Assembly: GCF_964340395.1 (NCBI RefSeq)
Contig: NC_135566.1
Span: 8,050,001 to 8,114,000, forward strand
DNA: 64,000 bases
Direction: 5' to 3'
Source: Glandiceps talaboti
Lineage: Eukaryota; Hemichordata; Enteropneusta; Spengelidae
The notes under the pieces were generated by a model, which was not told the origin of the DNA, did not search any database, and saw only the letters and a list, made by a program, of their open reading frames with translations. Positions 51,243 to 63,905 of the stretch are shown piece after piece; position 1 is the first letter of the stretch, and each line of letters starts with the position of its first letter. Position numbers and translations under genes: made by a program.

Positions 51243-54021
51243 TGATGAATCTAGTCAGTCTGCATATTTAAATTTCAGTTATAAAGTGTGAGAAATTTGA
51301 AATAACGAAGACATTTTCAATGTTACACTCGCTTTGAAATATATGAAATTTTCAATTTTTCAAATACTACATGAACTAAATAAGTGGATGATGATGTGAT
51401 CTCTCACTTAGAATTTAATGTTGAAATAAAGAGAATTGACATGTAGGAATTTCGGTATTACTAATGGTACAAAGTGTATAAAAAAAAACCTGTAAAACAC
51501 AAGGGAATTAAAAGTCCGACTTTTAAACAGACAAGATCAATTAGAGGATTTCCAAAACTGGAGGTTCTTTATTGAAAAAGACGTTTTAATCAGACAGATT
51601 AAAACGCAGTCAGTGAACAAATCATTTAAATTGTGTCAGTAGAGAGTGGACTATTGTAAAGTATAGCAGCTTGCATGCACGCATGTTGAGTGTACAGACT
51701 GGGGAAGTCGTGCATAGCACACATGGTTGAACATTCAATTTAGTTAATGGGCAATGCAACTATGGCATTTCAAACTCAAATATACAAATTGAATATTGAA
51801 TCAGTTGACCTTTTCTGCCAAGAAATAGATGTTATTTGGCTATTAAGTCAAGCAGGAGAGAATGTAAAAGTAACGATAAGCTGCAACAGGACAAAGGGAG
51901 AAAAGAATAACCGGGCCGAGTTGAGGAGTTTGTGTCAACCATTGCCACATCGTTTATTGTAAACAGTCCAATAAACTTAATTGCTAGAGATTTAGTCTAT
52001 TTTGATTGATGGAATAGGTAGGAATTTGTGTTTTGTTCATATCTTTATTGAGTCGTTATTTGCTCCCACTGCCCCCTTCTGAACATTTAAGTACCCATCA
52101 ATGAATTCGTTATTACTATTAGACTACAAATATTCATGCACTCATTCACATGGTAATTACTGTGAATTTTTTATTGACTGTTGAAGGTTAAGGAACCCGG
52201 TAAACGAAAGGGGGAAATATGATAAAGCTGACAGTTTCCTTGTATTTATTGTATACCGTAATTTGGGTAGGGAGCCCCAGGTATAAACTCAGATAGATTT
52301 TACCTGTTTATTAGTTAATATTACTCTTAACAAACACTGAACTGGGTGTGTTTCAATGCATTAGAAATGAAATGAAGGTAAAAATTTCACTGATATTCAT
52401 ATATTTCTTACCATTATGAATGAAATGTGTTAGGAAAGTGGTGTGATGTTACTCTAAAATAACAAAAAATATCCAGTGTACAACAAGCGTGATATTAAAT
52501 AATGCAAAATGCATTCATCCGGTGAATTATATGTTTACAGTGTATTGATACCCAAGGTGATTTGTTATCTTTAGGTTGAATTGGGGAAAAGCCACCACCT
52601 GTCAACAGCCGATTAGATTTATCACAAGTCTTGCCGTATCTTTCATCTTTGTCATCACTTTTTGATACTTTTCAAAATTAATAGAGTTCAAATCGATGAA
52701 ATGAACATGAAACGCTATCAATTTAGTATATCCTTTCTGTTTTTGATGTTTTAGTCATCATTGTTAGCCTCCTGTATAATATTGTTTGATAAGGATTGAT
52801 AGATTTGTTACAGAAGTGCCCATAGTGTGTTTTTACTGTGTCAGGTACATTCTCATTTTGCTAGGAAAGGTCTGTTCGATTGAAATAACAAATTTAGAAG
52901 TAATCTGTCGTTTGATAAACTAATTGTGATGCCTACGGTAATTAGAATAGGTTTCTGTTCTCTTCTACTAACAGTAACGTGTGAAGAATTAGAAAAATGG
53001 ATGACGCAAGTTCAATGAAGTTATATACGCGGCGCCTGATATGTGTAATTTTGCAATGTGATATAATAATGTTTATTTTACACACAACTTACCGTTAACC
53101 AAGCGTTTAAATACTCTTTTGTACATTGGGCTGTGACTGTTTACTGACAATAAAATGTGTTGTTTGAAATAACATGAAGTTATATACTGTATGTACATGG
53201 CTTGGATGCCTTGTCAATTACCCAATGTATACAGTATTACTAAGTTGCTACCAGCTACTTCAGCAGTATATTTCTATCGGTATATGTGACGTTTTCTGAT
53301 GTTTACACAGTAATCTAGAGAGATGTATATGTTCATGCAGGTTATGCCATAGACTAGTCTAGTAGTTGGTGTGTACATTCCTTTGATCACTCATAAGTGG
53401 TTTAACAGTAGCGTCATCATCAAATCTTTCAGTACAGTTGTATGAAAATATTCGTAGCTCGGTGGCCAACCTCTCTCGTTGTAAACGAGCCATGGAAACG
53501 ACTATTGGGTGTCTTGAAATGAAGTATTGTCCAACACAAATACATTGACATACCGAAGCTTTTTTTGTCGCCTAGAAAGCAGTGGTGTGCGGATTTTTGG
53601 CTCATGCCTTTCCCTGACGACTGATATTTTGCTAGTGGCCATTTATAACATTAAACATTAGAATGACATTAAAATAACATAACATTACAATTTATTGCAT
53701 CGGTGTTCAACGCCTAATTGAATACGGTAATTATGTTTATGTCATATAGCAGAATCTTTCGCATTGGTTCTAATCATGTGGTCTTATTTAACATCTGTGG
53801 AAAAATTAAGAAGTCAATAAAAATTTGCACCTTTTTTCTGGCCAAATGGCTGCTAGTGAAATCCCAAGTGTGGTAGGGGAATGGTTGGAGCCAAAAACTC
53901 CCATACAACTGGGTTTGAAGCTAGATATTTTGGAGAGTATGAGAAAAATCCAACTAAGAAAATACAAAAGTTGAAAAAAACATAGGAAGAAGTACAGATG
54001 TTGAAATACTTAATAAAATGG

Positions 54022-54389
54022 TTAGGCCAAAAAAAATTATATCTGGTTCTGGTCAGCACGCGCGCGCCCTGCCCTGCATCCCTCCCGATAATTTTTGCAT
54101 TCCCGTTCCTTATTTATTCCTGATATCAGGAGAACAAGCAGCTGAAATCTACCCTACATGCCAAGACTGCTTAAATACAAAGCCTAAACTGCTTCGAAGA
54201 AAAAGGAAGTTTTTCAAGAGAGAATTGTGATAGAACAGAGTATGTAAAGTGTCAAAAAAATGTGTATTTACTAATTAGCAAAAAAAAAAAAAAAAAAAAA
54301 AAAATTAGGAAAAAAAAAAATTTGCGTCGTCGCACCACTTTAGAAAGTTTACCCTGACCAGAACCAGATAAAAATTTTTTTTGGCCTTA
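54022..54389. mobile_element. MITE-like element E with 34-bp terminal inverted repeats
   Basis: The left end (54022-54055, ttaggccaaaaaaaattata then tctggttctggtca) is the inverse of the right end (54355-54389) with only a few mismatches. The interior has a GC-rich segment near the left end (gcgcgcgccctgccctgc), a long poly(A) tract (about 54276-54303) and gcgtcgtcgcacc near the right end. No transposase is seen; the 70-codon internal frame has no recognised domain. About 368 bp, non-autonomous. Target duplication unclear. Confidence 0.8.
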
Positions 54390-55052
54390 CTTTGTAACTA
54401 TCTACGGTAACTCTTTCCCTGTCTCTACAAATTTGGAATGGATTTTGTATAAATGATAACAAAGCGGTTGAGCTTGCGGCAAATTACTGAAATGTCACAT
54501 CTTTCACCAATATAAATATCACCATAAACTTTAATGTCATCTCTGCTTCCAAATAACGACAGTGTTATAGATTACATCAAGTATCGGTTTATCAAAGTAT
54601 TGGAGTGCAGCAATACTGCTTCCCTGCATTCTTGAATTTCCATCTACTTTATCATGTTTTCATTCCCAGGTTTTTTATCAGTGTCATTTCCATTTTTTCC
54701 GAAAGTCTGGCTGCTTATTCTCATCGCATCATATTGAATGAATAAAACCAGTAAAGTAAGACATTTTCATTAATCCTTGTGTTACCAGTATACTGATACC
54801 TAACAACTGGTGACAGGGCAACATTTACTCATTAAAAAAAAAAATGCCCTTTGGAGTTTTCAATTGAGTGAATTTTTCCTGGATTTTAGTCAAAGAAACA
54901 AAGTCACTCCTTTCACCATACAATTGTTTCTACTGAATTTATTTCAGAAAATAAAAGTTTTTAAATGTTATTTTATAAATACTTATTTGATTCTACAAAT
55001 TATATTTGATAAAATTGTAGGAAAAAGATTTGAAAACACGTCAAGCACTGAA

Positions 55053-55269
55053 TACTGTAAACTTGGAAATTTTCACGAAAGACTTATTTTTGTAAATTTC
55101 GCTGGAAAACAAAAACGCAAAAATAAGTACAGTAGGGACTAGAATGCCTTCTTGCACATGAACACGATATACCAGTCTGGTAATTATAGGAAATTTAGTC
55201 TTTGAGATCTTGTTGAAGACTGTAAAATTGCAAAATTTTGTAGTAGTGAAAATATCTAGGTGTACAGTA
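55053..55269. mobile_element. MITE-like element B, copy 2 (217 bp, inverted)
   Basis: TACTGTAAACTTGGAAATTT at the left end and tgtacagta at the right. It is the reverse complement of copy 1 at 23680-23889 with moderate divergence. Flanking TA dinucleotides are present on both sides. Confidence 0.8.
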
Positions 55270-55607
55270 TTCAATTCATAATATTATTGTAAAATGCATG
55301 AAAACACAAATAGTCTGAAAATTACTTCTCAGCGAATTTCCAGCAAAATGGCAGTGCAACAACCAGATTGATATCCGCGATATTTTGATGGTCTTTTTTT
55401 TTCTTCTTCAAAATACAGAGTGCATGCTTACTAGTATGGATTGATTACTCAGCATATTTCCAGCCAAACTGCCATGGTATAACCCAAATTGGCGTTTTTT
55501 ATCACTCAAATCAAGTAACACCATAGTATTATACAAAGAATGACACATGGATAATAAGTTTCATTTTGAAGATTGAAACTGGGTCTTAGCTATCACCTTG
55601 TGACTAT

Positions 55608-55630
55608 GGGGTGGGGTGGGGTGGGGTGGA
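55608..55630 (+). other. G-quadruplex-forming GGGGT repeat
   Basis: Four G4 tracts, each separated by a single T, fit the quadruplex pattern on the + strand. Confidence 0.75.
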
Positions 55631-56544
55631 ATCAGGCGTGTTGGCCTGTTCTGCCCTGAAACCTATGATTATCAAAGTTGTGATCAATCCCAAGTCTTAC
55701 TGTGAAAATATCCTACGGAGATGACCACCTAATGTGAGCGTTTAAGTGCACTGTTTCAGTTTTGTAGGTTTCGTGCCCCTATTATATTTATTATTACAAC
55801 AACATTAGGTGGCTAGTTGTAGGAGGGCAGCACCAGGCCTAGGAACTACAGTGTTGGAGTCCTGGTATTTATCTTCATTCTCTGCTCTCTGCCTAATTGG
55901 ACGAACTTTGATTGCCAGAAAGACAATACATTTGTCACATCAGTTGGTTTCAAAGGTCGTTGAATGTGTAAAAGTAGCCACCTTTGTGTGGGCAAGGTCA
56001 TTGAACTGATGAGGTACACGCTCTGAAACCTTTGAACTCCAGTCATTTGCATAATTGGTGACAGTTATTTAAATACCTGGTGAACCAAGAGAAGTCTTGT
56101 CATTTCAAGTCTGGGCAGTGCTTTTACGTGTTTTATGATAAATTGTTACATTTCAAGTCATTAGACTTCTCTTCAAACACAGTTGAAAGGGAGAAATTAG
56201 ATGATAAAGAGAGAGAGAGAGTACAGTACGTCACTGCGAATTGATAGAATCATTTGATAAAGTGATGCAGTATTGCTAAGTTATTACTATTGTAGTTTCT
56301 TAGTGTGGGTGTAGGAGATTTTGTACAGTGACATATACCATGCTGTGATTAGAACAATAAATGGCTTAAAAGGTGATGTCAGCATCACCTCACAGAAATG
56401 ATTGAAAGTCCATATCGGCTTTCATGCAGTGATATCTACATGTATCCTGCAAGCAAAACAATTATGTTCATAGTACTATAGAAAAATGGCTATAGATGAG
56501 GAGGATACCTCTGGCAGTGCTCTCCCCTACAGTGTACAATAATT

Positions 56545-56845
56545 TTGCATGGAATCCCAGTAAAATTGACTGGAGAACTCAACTAGATTTTACCTACTTA
56601 CTGCCCATAACAAATACTGGAAGAGGGAACCCTTGTAGAAAAAAGCTGAGGAACTCAGGTAGACTGTACCTACATACCACCAACACCCTCAATGACAACA
56701 CTTGTAGGGGAAACCCCGGTAAAATGACTGGGGAACTCACAGACAGGTAGATTTTACCTATACTTACCACCCTTTACAAAACACTGGTAGGGAATGCTGG
56801 TGGATTTTACCTACTTGCCACCATTAACGATAGTACTTATACAAT
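56545..56845. repeat. Dispersed repeat family C in tandem, unit about 80 bp
   Basis: Four diverged units contain gg.aa.cccggtaaaat.gac, tggggaactca, ggtagattttacctact and accacc...aacac. Related single copies lie at 23130, 34110, 57650 and 63770. Confidence 0.7.
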
Positions 56846-56895
56846 GTACATAGTCCTCATCAGTACATGCAGTGACTGATTGATTGTTTGTCGGC

Positions 56896-57262
56896 AGCCA
56901 TACAATACTAGAATTGAAAACATGTTTTTCAGCCATACTAGAATTGAAGGCTTGTTTTTCAGCCATACTAGAATTGAAGGCTTGTTTTTCAGCCATACTA
57001 GAATTGAAGGCTTGTTTTTCAGCCATACTACAATTGAAGACATGTTATTCAGCCATACTAGAATTGAAGGCTTGTTTTTTAGCCATACTAGAATTGAAGG
57101 CTTGTTTTTCAGCCATACTAGAATTGAAGGCTTGTTTTTCAGCCATACTAGAATTGAAGGCTTGTTTTTTAGCCATACTAGAATTGAAGGCTTGTTTTTC
57201 AACCATACTAGAATTGAAGACATGTTTTTCAACCACACTAGAATTGAAGGCTTGTTTTTCAG
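56896..57262. repeat. 30-bp minisatellite, 12 copies
   Basis: The unit agccatactagaattgaagg followed by cttgtttttc is repeated from 56931 at an exact 30-bp period for 11 copies, preceded by one longer copy. Identity is very high, with variants (gaagaca, aacca, ttttta) shared by neighbouring copies. Because 30 is a multiple of 3, four of six frames are open throughout, but there are no exon signals. Confidence 0.95.
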
Positions 57263-57649
57263 ACGGGAAGTACATAACAGGTAGATGATTGTACAGATTC
57301 AATGATTGATGAGTATTGCAACTATAAAGCTGTTAGTATTCATATGTTGTGGGTGACCTCCTGACGCAGTCCAATCTCCTTAATTCTGAAAGTAGATAGA
57401 TTCAACTTGCCAGATATGAATTTAATTTGATCAGCTTTGGATTGGATTAGGAATGATGTGTCCAATCACATTCTTGTAGGTACGTGTATGTTTTACACAC
57501 TTTTTTATCACTACAACATTAATTGGTTAGGTGAAGTGGGACTCCTGCATTGTTTTTCTGTGAAGGTTTGTGAATCCTGAAGACTTTAGAGTTCGAGAAG
57601 AAAATGAGGTAAACCTCCTTAGATATCTGTACCTTGTACTGTGTAATTT

Positions 57650-57725
57650 TGCTGGGAACTCCTGGTAAATTACCTGCAGAAATCGGTAGATCTTACCTAC
57701 CTGCCAGTTCACCATCAAAAACACT
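57650..57725. repeat. Dispersed repeat family C, member
   Basis: gctgggaactcctggtaaat, cggtagatcttacctacctg and cagttcaccat align with the units at 56545-56845. Confidence 0.55.
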
Positions 57726-58044
57726 TCCTGAAATGGGATACTCAAATAACTGTCCACCCCATTGCAGATGATATGAGCCTGGTTTAAGCTAGCAATTCTT
57801 CTCCTAAACTCAACACTAATCCTAAACTAAAATTTCCTACCCAGAAAAACTGATGTGTATCTTTTGTACAGTTGGCTCATTATTCTATATTCCTGCCAAG
57901 AAGGCAAATCATGTTCATGCTAGGGACGCCAATCATTTTCCTATCCCTAACATAACCTTTACCCAAACCCCTAGCTTGAATACAAATGTGTGTATATTGT
58001 ATAGCCTTTCCACTCTGTTTATTTTCAGAAAGCTATGTTGTTAT

Positions 58045-58354
58045 AGCTAAAATGATGTAGGCTTGGTGTTTCATGGATGGGACATTACGTTTTTGACACA
58101 AATATAGATGTATTTCGACTCTAGACTAACAATAACAGAGAGACACAGTAACATAGAGGATCCTTTGCTTAATATCACATTGAACACTAATAAGCATTTC
58201 TAACTGTTAGAATTGACATTTAAATTCTACATCCCCACTGTGCATGGCACCTATGTAATTGTTTCTTTTGCATTAGTAGTTGTTTGAGGGTGTGCATAAA
58301 ATGCCGATGTTGCATTCATGAGTGAAAAAACACCAAGCCTACATCATTTTAGCT
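58045..58354. mobile_element. MITE-like element F with perfect 27-bp inverted ends
   Basis: 58045-58071 (agctaaaatgatgtaggctt then ggtgttt) is the exact reverse complement of 58328-58354. The 256-bp interior has no coding capacity. Perfect ends suggest a young insertion or recent inverted duplication. No obvious target duplication. Confidence 0.8.
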
Positions 58355-59675
58355 GTAAGTAGTCTGCTACGAGTTGTTGCTGATTTTGAGGGCTATGAGA
58401 AGTAACCTCTTATAGCTGTAGTGCCTGCTATAGGGTGCTGTAATCAAGCTGACTAGTTCTCTCTCAAATCACTCCAAGTCATTGTATGAGAGTGGTACAA
58501 GCAGCTCATTATAAAGCCTTGAGCTGTTCCTTCTGTGATAAAAGATAAGGGAAATCATATAATAATTTGTACAAAGTCGCTAAAGTAATATAGTTCATAG
58601 CAAAACAAATGTTTCAAGTCTTGTAATATTGATGATTTTATCACAGAGTAGAACGAACTTATCACACACGCAAACTCCAAGAACGCAACCGTACATTCCT
58701 AAATCATTTCATAAGTGAGGTAGTTCATGTAATTTGTGTAACTTACACACAGCTTCAATTTAAGTCCGATGACATCAATCTTAGATCATACATCTTAACA
58801 TTTCGACCCTATAGACCTCCCGTAGGTTTCAAATCAAAGTGAGACGTCCCACTTCACTCTGATAAATTCTGTTTAGTGCACACATTCTGATTGTGCCGTT
58901 CAATAAGATGGATGTCATCTGGTTCTACCCTGGATATTTACATAAACCATTCCATTTTGCTTATGGCAATGACTTGTCTATTTCACAGAAACAAATTGGA
59001 ATAAATTAGAATCTTTACTTCTCTGGAGTGATAGCAACTCCTCTGAAAAGGATGTAAATGTTTATTCTAGAAGTGATAAAGACATAAAATAATCAAAGAT
59101 GGTTGTAGGAATTGATGTTTGCCTTTCTGTTCATCTTGATGTTTTTGCTAATGAGTGAACTGGATAAGAATGGGATAAATCTGATAAAACTTGCATAGAT
59201 TTCAAAAAATGTTGAGTGAAATTTTCATCTAATTGAAACTCCGTAGTCACTCTGGTTTGGTAGTACTGTACTTTGACTTTTTGTAAATCAAGTCAGTTCA
59301 ATAAAGTCAAAGGTTCAAACTCTAGAAGCGTCATCATACCCCATACTTCTAATTCAATATTACATTCCACGGATGCATTATTTATATTGCCTGCGTTATT
59401 ACATTTGATCCTATTAGTATGCCATTTCCTTACCTGTCAGCCAAAAGGACAAACTTCAGGAAGTACCTGAAACATTAGTACGTCAGTATTGCAAACTATA
59501 GCTGTCATTGATATTTGGCATATGTTTGTCCTCTGTATTCACTTACTTGACACCTTTGAGACTTTTCTGAAATATCCGTTGTGTTTTACTAATGTGTTTC
59601 ACACACAAACATACCACTGACAAGCTATTTACCTTGTTTGGTTACGTTGTCATTACGCTTTAACACCAATTTCAA

Positions 59676-59699
59676 CCCCCCCCCCCCCCCCCCCCCCCC
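59676..59699. repeat. C24 homopolymer
   Basis: 24 consecutive cytosines; exact length is likely unreliable in the assembly. Confidence 0.95.
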
Positions 59700-59897
59700 A
59701 TGCTAGTTCATACAATCTCAAAGCGGTAAGTCAGTATGTATCAACATTTATTTTAGAAATTACAATTTTGTGATACCCTAGCATTTTTACCTGTAATTAA
59801 AACTAACATCTGTACATTTTTTCAGTGATAATTCAGTCCCTATGGCATCAACATACATACATACATATCTTTTACTTATAGTAAAAACACGGTCAAA

Positions 59898-60150
59898 TTT
59901 GCATTTTTGTTTGAAAATTTCAGTAAAAACAAAATTGTAAATTCTATATGCATTTTCAAGAGGAAATTTTAGAAAACGTACAATTGTAAATTCCATTTGC
60001 ATTTTCATTGGAAAAATTTCAGTTAAAACATAGAATTACAAATTCCATTTGTATTTGCATAGGGAAAATTCAGTTAAACCATATATTTCTAAATTTCATT
60101 TGCATTTTCATAGGGAAAATTCAGCAACAACATACGCATTTTCATGGGAT
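59898..60150. repeat. Minisatellite, unit about 50 bp, five copies
   Basis: The unit is roughly gcattttcatagggaaaatt, cagttaaaacata, aattgtaaattccattt. Starts are near 59900, 59950, 59998, 60050 and 60101. Confidence 0.8.
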
Positions 60151-60502
60151 AAAAAAAATTTTGCAGGTAGAAAATGTAGGCTTTGATAATGATGTGTAAG
60201 GTATATGATATCCTATTATGATTGGTTTTGATCCGAGGAATATTTGATATCATCTGATGCCTGTCATACATAATTTATTTCCTTTTCCTACCTCTGATCC
60301 TTGCTAGTGTTCTGGAGACATCTGCAAGGTATTAATACTTGTGAGAGTACGTTAATACGATTGGAAAAAAATTACAATTCTGTCTTGATTTCACATAGTT
60401 TTAAGACATCAAGAACATGTTTAATATTTGTAAAAAGGGAAATAAGTGCATGAATATTTCCAAAATTTGTTGACAAATTATTTTAAGAAATGATGGAAAA
60501 TG

Positions 60503-60597
60503 TAATTATTTAATTTTCATCATTTGTGCACTGTTGAAGTTATTTAATTTTTGTTATTTGTGCACTGCTGAAGTTATTTGATATTTTATCATTTATA
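60503..60597. repeat. Tandem repeat, unit about 38 bp, 2.5 copies
   Basis: ttatttaatttt.atcatttg followed by tgcactg.tgaag, repeated head to tail. Confidence 0.75.
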
Positions 60598-60927
60598 ATG
60601 AGATCAGGCTAGGACTTGAGGTAAAAGGATTGTTAGATCAGAGATTGTGATTAATTGTTTGTTAGCACATAGTTTGTCAGTAGTTATCTCTTGTAAAAAG
60701 CAGAAGTGATATTTGAGTGGTGATGGCATTGTGTAACTGTGTATACCTAGGTGGCGTATAGCAGTGGTACCCGTCAATCTTGTCGTTCCACATCATTTGT
60801 CAGTTGACGTAATGAGGCAGAAAGATGAACCCCTATGATTGTTGGAATCGCTTGACGTTTGTACAACCGAGTTGATGGATTGGACATTGTAGGCTTCAAC
60901 TCTGTACTGCACTTACTGTATAATCAC

Positions 60928-61070
60928 CTGTGCCCTCAAATAAAGGACCACTTTTTTGTTGTGGGCCAAAAAAATAAGTTTTCTTATACTTATCAGCTGT
61001 GTGTGCCTTTAAAGAAAGGACGACATTTTATTGCAGGCCAAAAAATAAGTTTTATTGCTAGTTACCACAT
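60928..61070. repeat. Tandem duplication, unit about 70 bp
   Basis: tgtgcc..aaataaaggac, ttgtgggccaaaaaaataag and ttttcttatactta are matched by tgtgcctttaaagaaaggac, ttgcaggccaaaaaataag and ttttattgctagtta. Confidence 0.75.
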
Positions 61071-61239
61071 AGGGATAAAGGGAGTCTGGATACTAACCCA
61101 AAGACTTGGCTATTAGGGTTGACAAAATGTCATCTTGTGGTCGTGAAAATGTCAAGTCTCTGGGTGAAACTTAAACTGATATATGAGGAAATTGCTGTAT
61201 TTTAGTAGAGCATCAAACTGACATACCCGGTAGAGGGCT

Positions 61240-61545
61240 CTCTAATTACTGCATAGCAAGGATAGGGGATCAGGAGAGATCTGAGTTTGGTGCCTAACAA
61301 GAAATTGCCGCTCATCAATACTGCATTACATTTGGTTTAGACAACATACTAGACATTACAAATTACATAGTAAGGTATAGAGGAAAACCAAATTTTGGCA
61401 CATCACAAGAAATTGCTGTTGGCAGCATATGACATTTGACTTAGAGAAGTTTGCATACTCATTACCACATTGTAAGAGATAGGGCAACACCAAATTTTGA
61501 TTCATTTAAAAAAAATAGCTGTGTATCAGCTGTGTACATTATGCC
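61240..61545. repeat. Dispersed repeat family D, three tandem copies
   Basis: ggtgcctaacaagaaattgc, tttggcacatcacaagaaat and caacaccaaattttgattca mark three units of about 100-110 bp, related to 46710-46815. Confidence 0.65.
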
Positions 61546-62950
61546 TAAGAGTGGACACGGATAAACTCAATGCTTTAAGTAACTGCAAGTAAAAATTTGT
61601 GATGACAGGCATATATTTGATATCCCTTTGTACTTGTACCGACACTGAGTTCACTACTGTAGATTGCAATTTTCAATGCCATGGAGAAATACTAAACCTT
61701 AGCTGATTATAATCGTTTATGTGTAGCCACAAAAGATTTGTAGAATTTTAACACCCCAAAGATATTAGACATCAAAAGCTACGATTTCTGTTTTCCATCA
61801 CGTTATCAGTGAATAAAACTAGGTCATCTTGTTTACAAAACAAACAACTTAAATTTCCAGAATTTAGAATTTGACAAAGTACATATTATACCTACCAATG
61901 AGATAAATATATAAATATATAGAGCTGTGGGGTCAAACTTTATGCACTAGGTTCATAATTCGATGGGTCATTACAATAGTGTACATCAATTTTATCTCAT
62001 TAATACTTATTTCTTGACTTAATTACAATTCAAGTAATAGTGACAATATGTTTGATTAATGGACACACAAAATTATACAGCAGTTAGTAGTCTTAATGAA
62101 AAAGACAAGGTTGATCAAAAGAACCCCCCCCCCCCTCCCTTCAGTCTGTTGGCTGTGCTATGTAAAACGATGAGCCGAATTAATTTATATAATGTGTATC
62201 AGGTGTGAATAGGTGTACTTACGCTGTGACATGATTTATGGTGACAAATAGATTCATATCTTGAGAAGTGTAACTCAGAACTAGATAAATTGATTTCATA
62301 ATGCAGAACACAAATTCACTTTCATCATAAACGGTAAAAATGGACATCCTAATGATTCGCATAAAGAGCTGCGCTAGTCCAAAATTGGCCTGTCAATGCA
62401 ATTAGACCAACATCGGTAATTCACAGGTGATAACAGAAAAAAAATGAAAAAATAAGTGCTAATTGTCTCTATACGTTGTCATCTTTTAAATCAGGTATCC
62501 ATTTGATATTTGATATAGTTTGGTAATGATGAGTTATATAACACTAAAGATGTACAGTAGATGTGGTGCCTTTCTCATCTTGTGGCAGACATTACCACAA
62601 TTATTGATGGGGGATTTATTTTTTGAAATTTGATCCCAGTTATTGTCGGAAGGCTTAGTGTAACAGAGTCACAGGTATGATGAGAGGAGACTCAATTCGC
62701 AGACAGCTTAAGTGTCTTAAGGTTACACTGAAGTCTCATAAATTTGTAAATCCACTGACAAGGTAATATAATATTATAAAGAGTTGTATCTTATACTGAG
62801 CTATGTATTTTAATGCTTCGAATATTGATTCCGATGTGAAAGGTGCGCGGTATCGTTGAAATTAGGATTTATGGGTGGGTATTGATGCTAGACAGATGCG
62901 ATGTCACAAACATTGAATATTTGTATCCAAGCAACAGAACTAATGTAGTG

Positions 62951-62964
62951 GTTGCCCCGGTAAC
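62951..62964. promoter_or_regulatory. Perfect RFX X-box
   Basis: GTTGCC-cc-GGTAAC fits the GTNRCC(0-3)RGYAAC consensus of RFX factors. Other perfect matches are at 4500-4514 and 49817-49829. Binding is inference. Confidence 0.35.
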
Positions 62965-63769
62965 AGATGGAAGATGTATAACTTTCAGAAAGAAGCACAG
63001 TAATATTTATTGCCAGTGGGGGAATTTGATACATCGCCATGGTGGCAGGATTTCCAAGTGGAAATGATAATACAAAGGTTATCATATTTAGGAACTTGGT
63101 AATTGTATGAATTTTTCCTCTCAAAATTAATTCTGTGAAGGTAAAGATTTGAATTCCGTTGAAAATGTTTGCGGTAGATTGAAAATGTTAATGAGAACTA
63201 CGAGGTCACCAGGGGGTCAGGTCAACATGTGAACACATGTTGTTCATATTGAAATCTAATCCTTTGTGTGGAGGAGTGCAATGAAATCGATAAAACTATA
63301 GAATTGATAATAGCGGATAACAAAGTGACACTATTTACCACTAGAATTAGTCATTTCTCATTGTTTAGTTGAGGGATATTTTAGCAAATGTCTACTCCTC
63401 CTGTCTTTTATTATTTCATGATAGTTAGAAAACGTTCAAATTTATCAGCAGTAAAAGTCCAGAATTAGGAAAATAAAAGTATTTTATGTATGAGTTTATT
63501 CTTACCCTAGACATGTACATAAAAATTTATTGTTGACATGCTCTCATTCACGTATTACAAAGTCCGTCAAATCTGTAGAGTACAATCATGCTTTTGCAGT
63601 TTTTCAAACTCAAATGTACATACAGATTACATTTTGGGATGAAGGTCAGAGATGTAGAAACCATGATGTATTTACTTTGTGAAATAAAGGCACTGTTATC
63701 ATGGAATATTTTCCATATGTGAGCCTTTAGATAATTATGCAAATTTGCAGCGTTTTTTGCTAAGGGCAT

Positions 63770-63905
63770 TATTAAGTAGGTAAAATTGACCAGCGTTCCC
63801 ATGCCATTTTACCTGGGTTCCCAAACGGATTACTACAGGCTGTACGGGGGAAACACTGCCATTTTTACCCCTTTCTCCATTTCTGTTACCGTGGTTTCCC
63901 AACCT
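63770..63905. repeat. Dispersed repeat family C, member
   Basis: aagtaggtaaaattgaccag, cattttacctgggttccc and ctgttaccgtggtttccc match the 23130-23295 copy most closely. Confidence 0.55.

Noticed and set aside
57780-57980. Telomere-like cctaaact/ccctaac words
   Set aside because: They are scattered and irregular, not a TTAGGG-type tandem array.
63223-63242. Palindrome caacatgtg-aa-cacatgttg as a p53-type site
   Set aside because: The two CATG cores are 10 bp apart as in p53 sites, but the RRR/YYY flanks have several mismatches.
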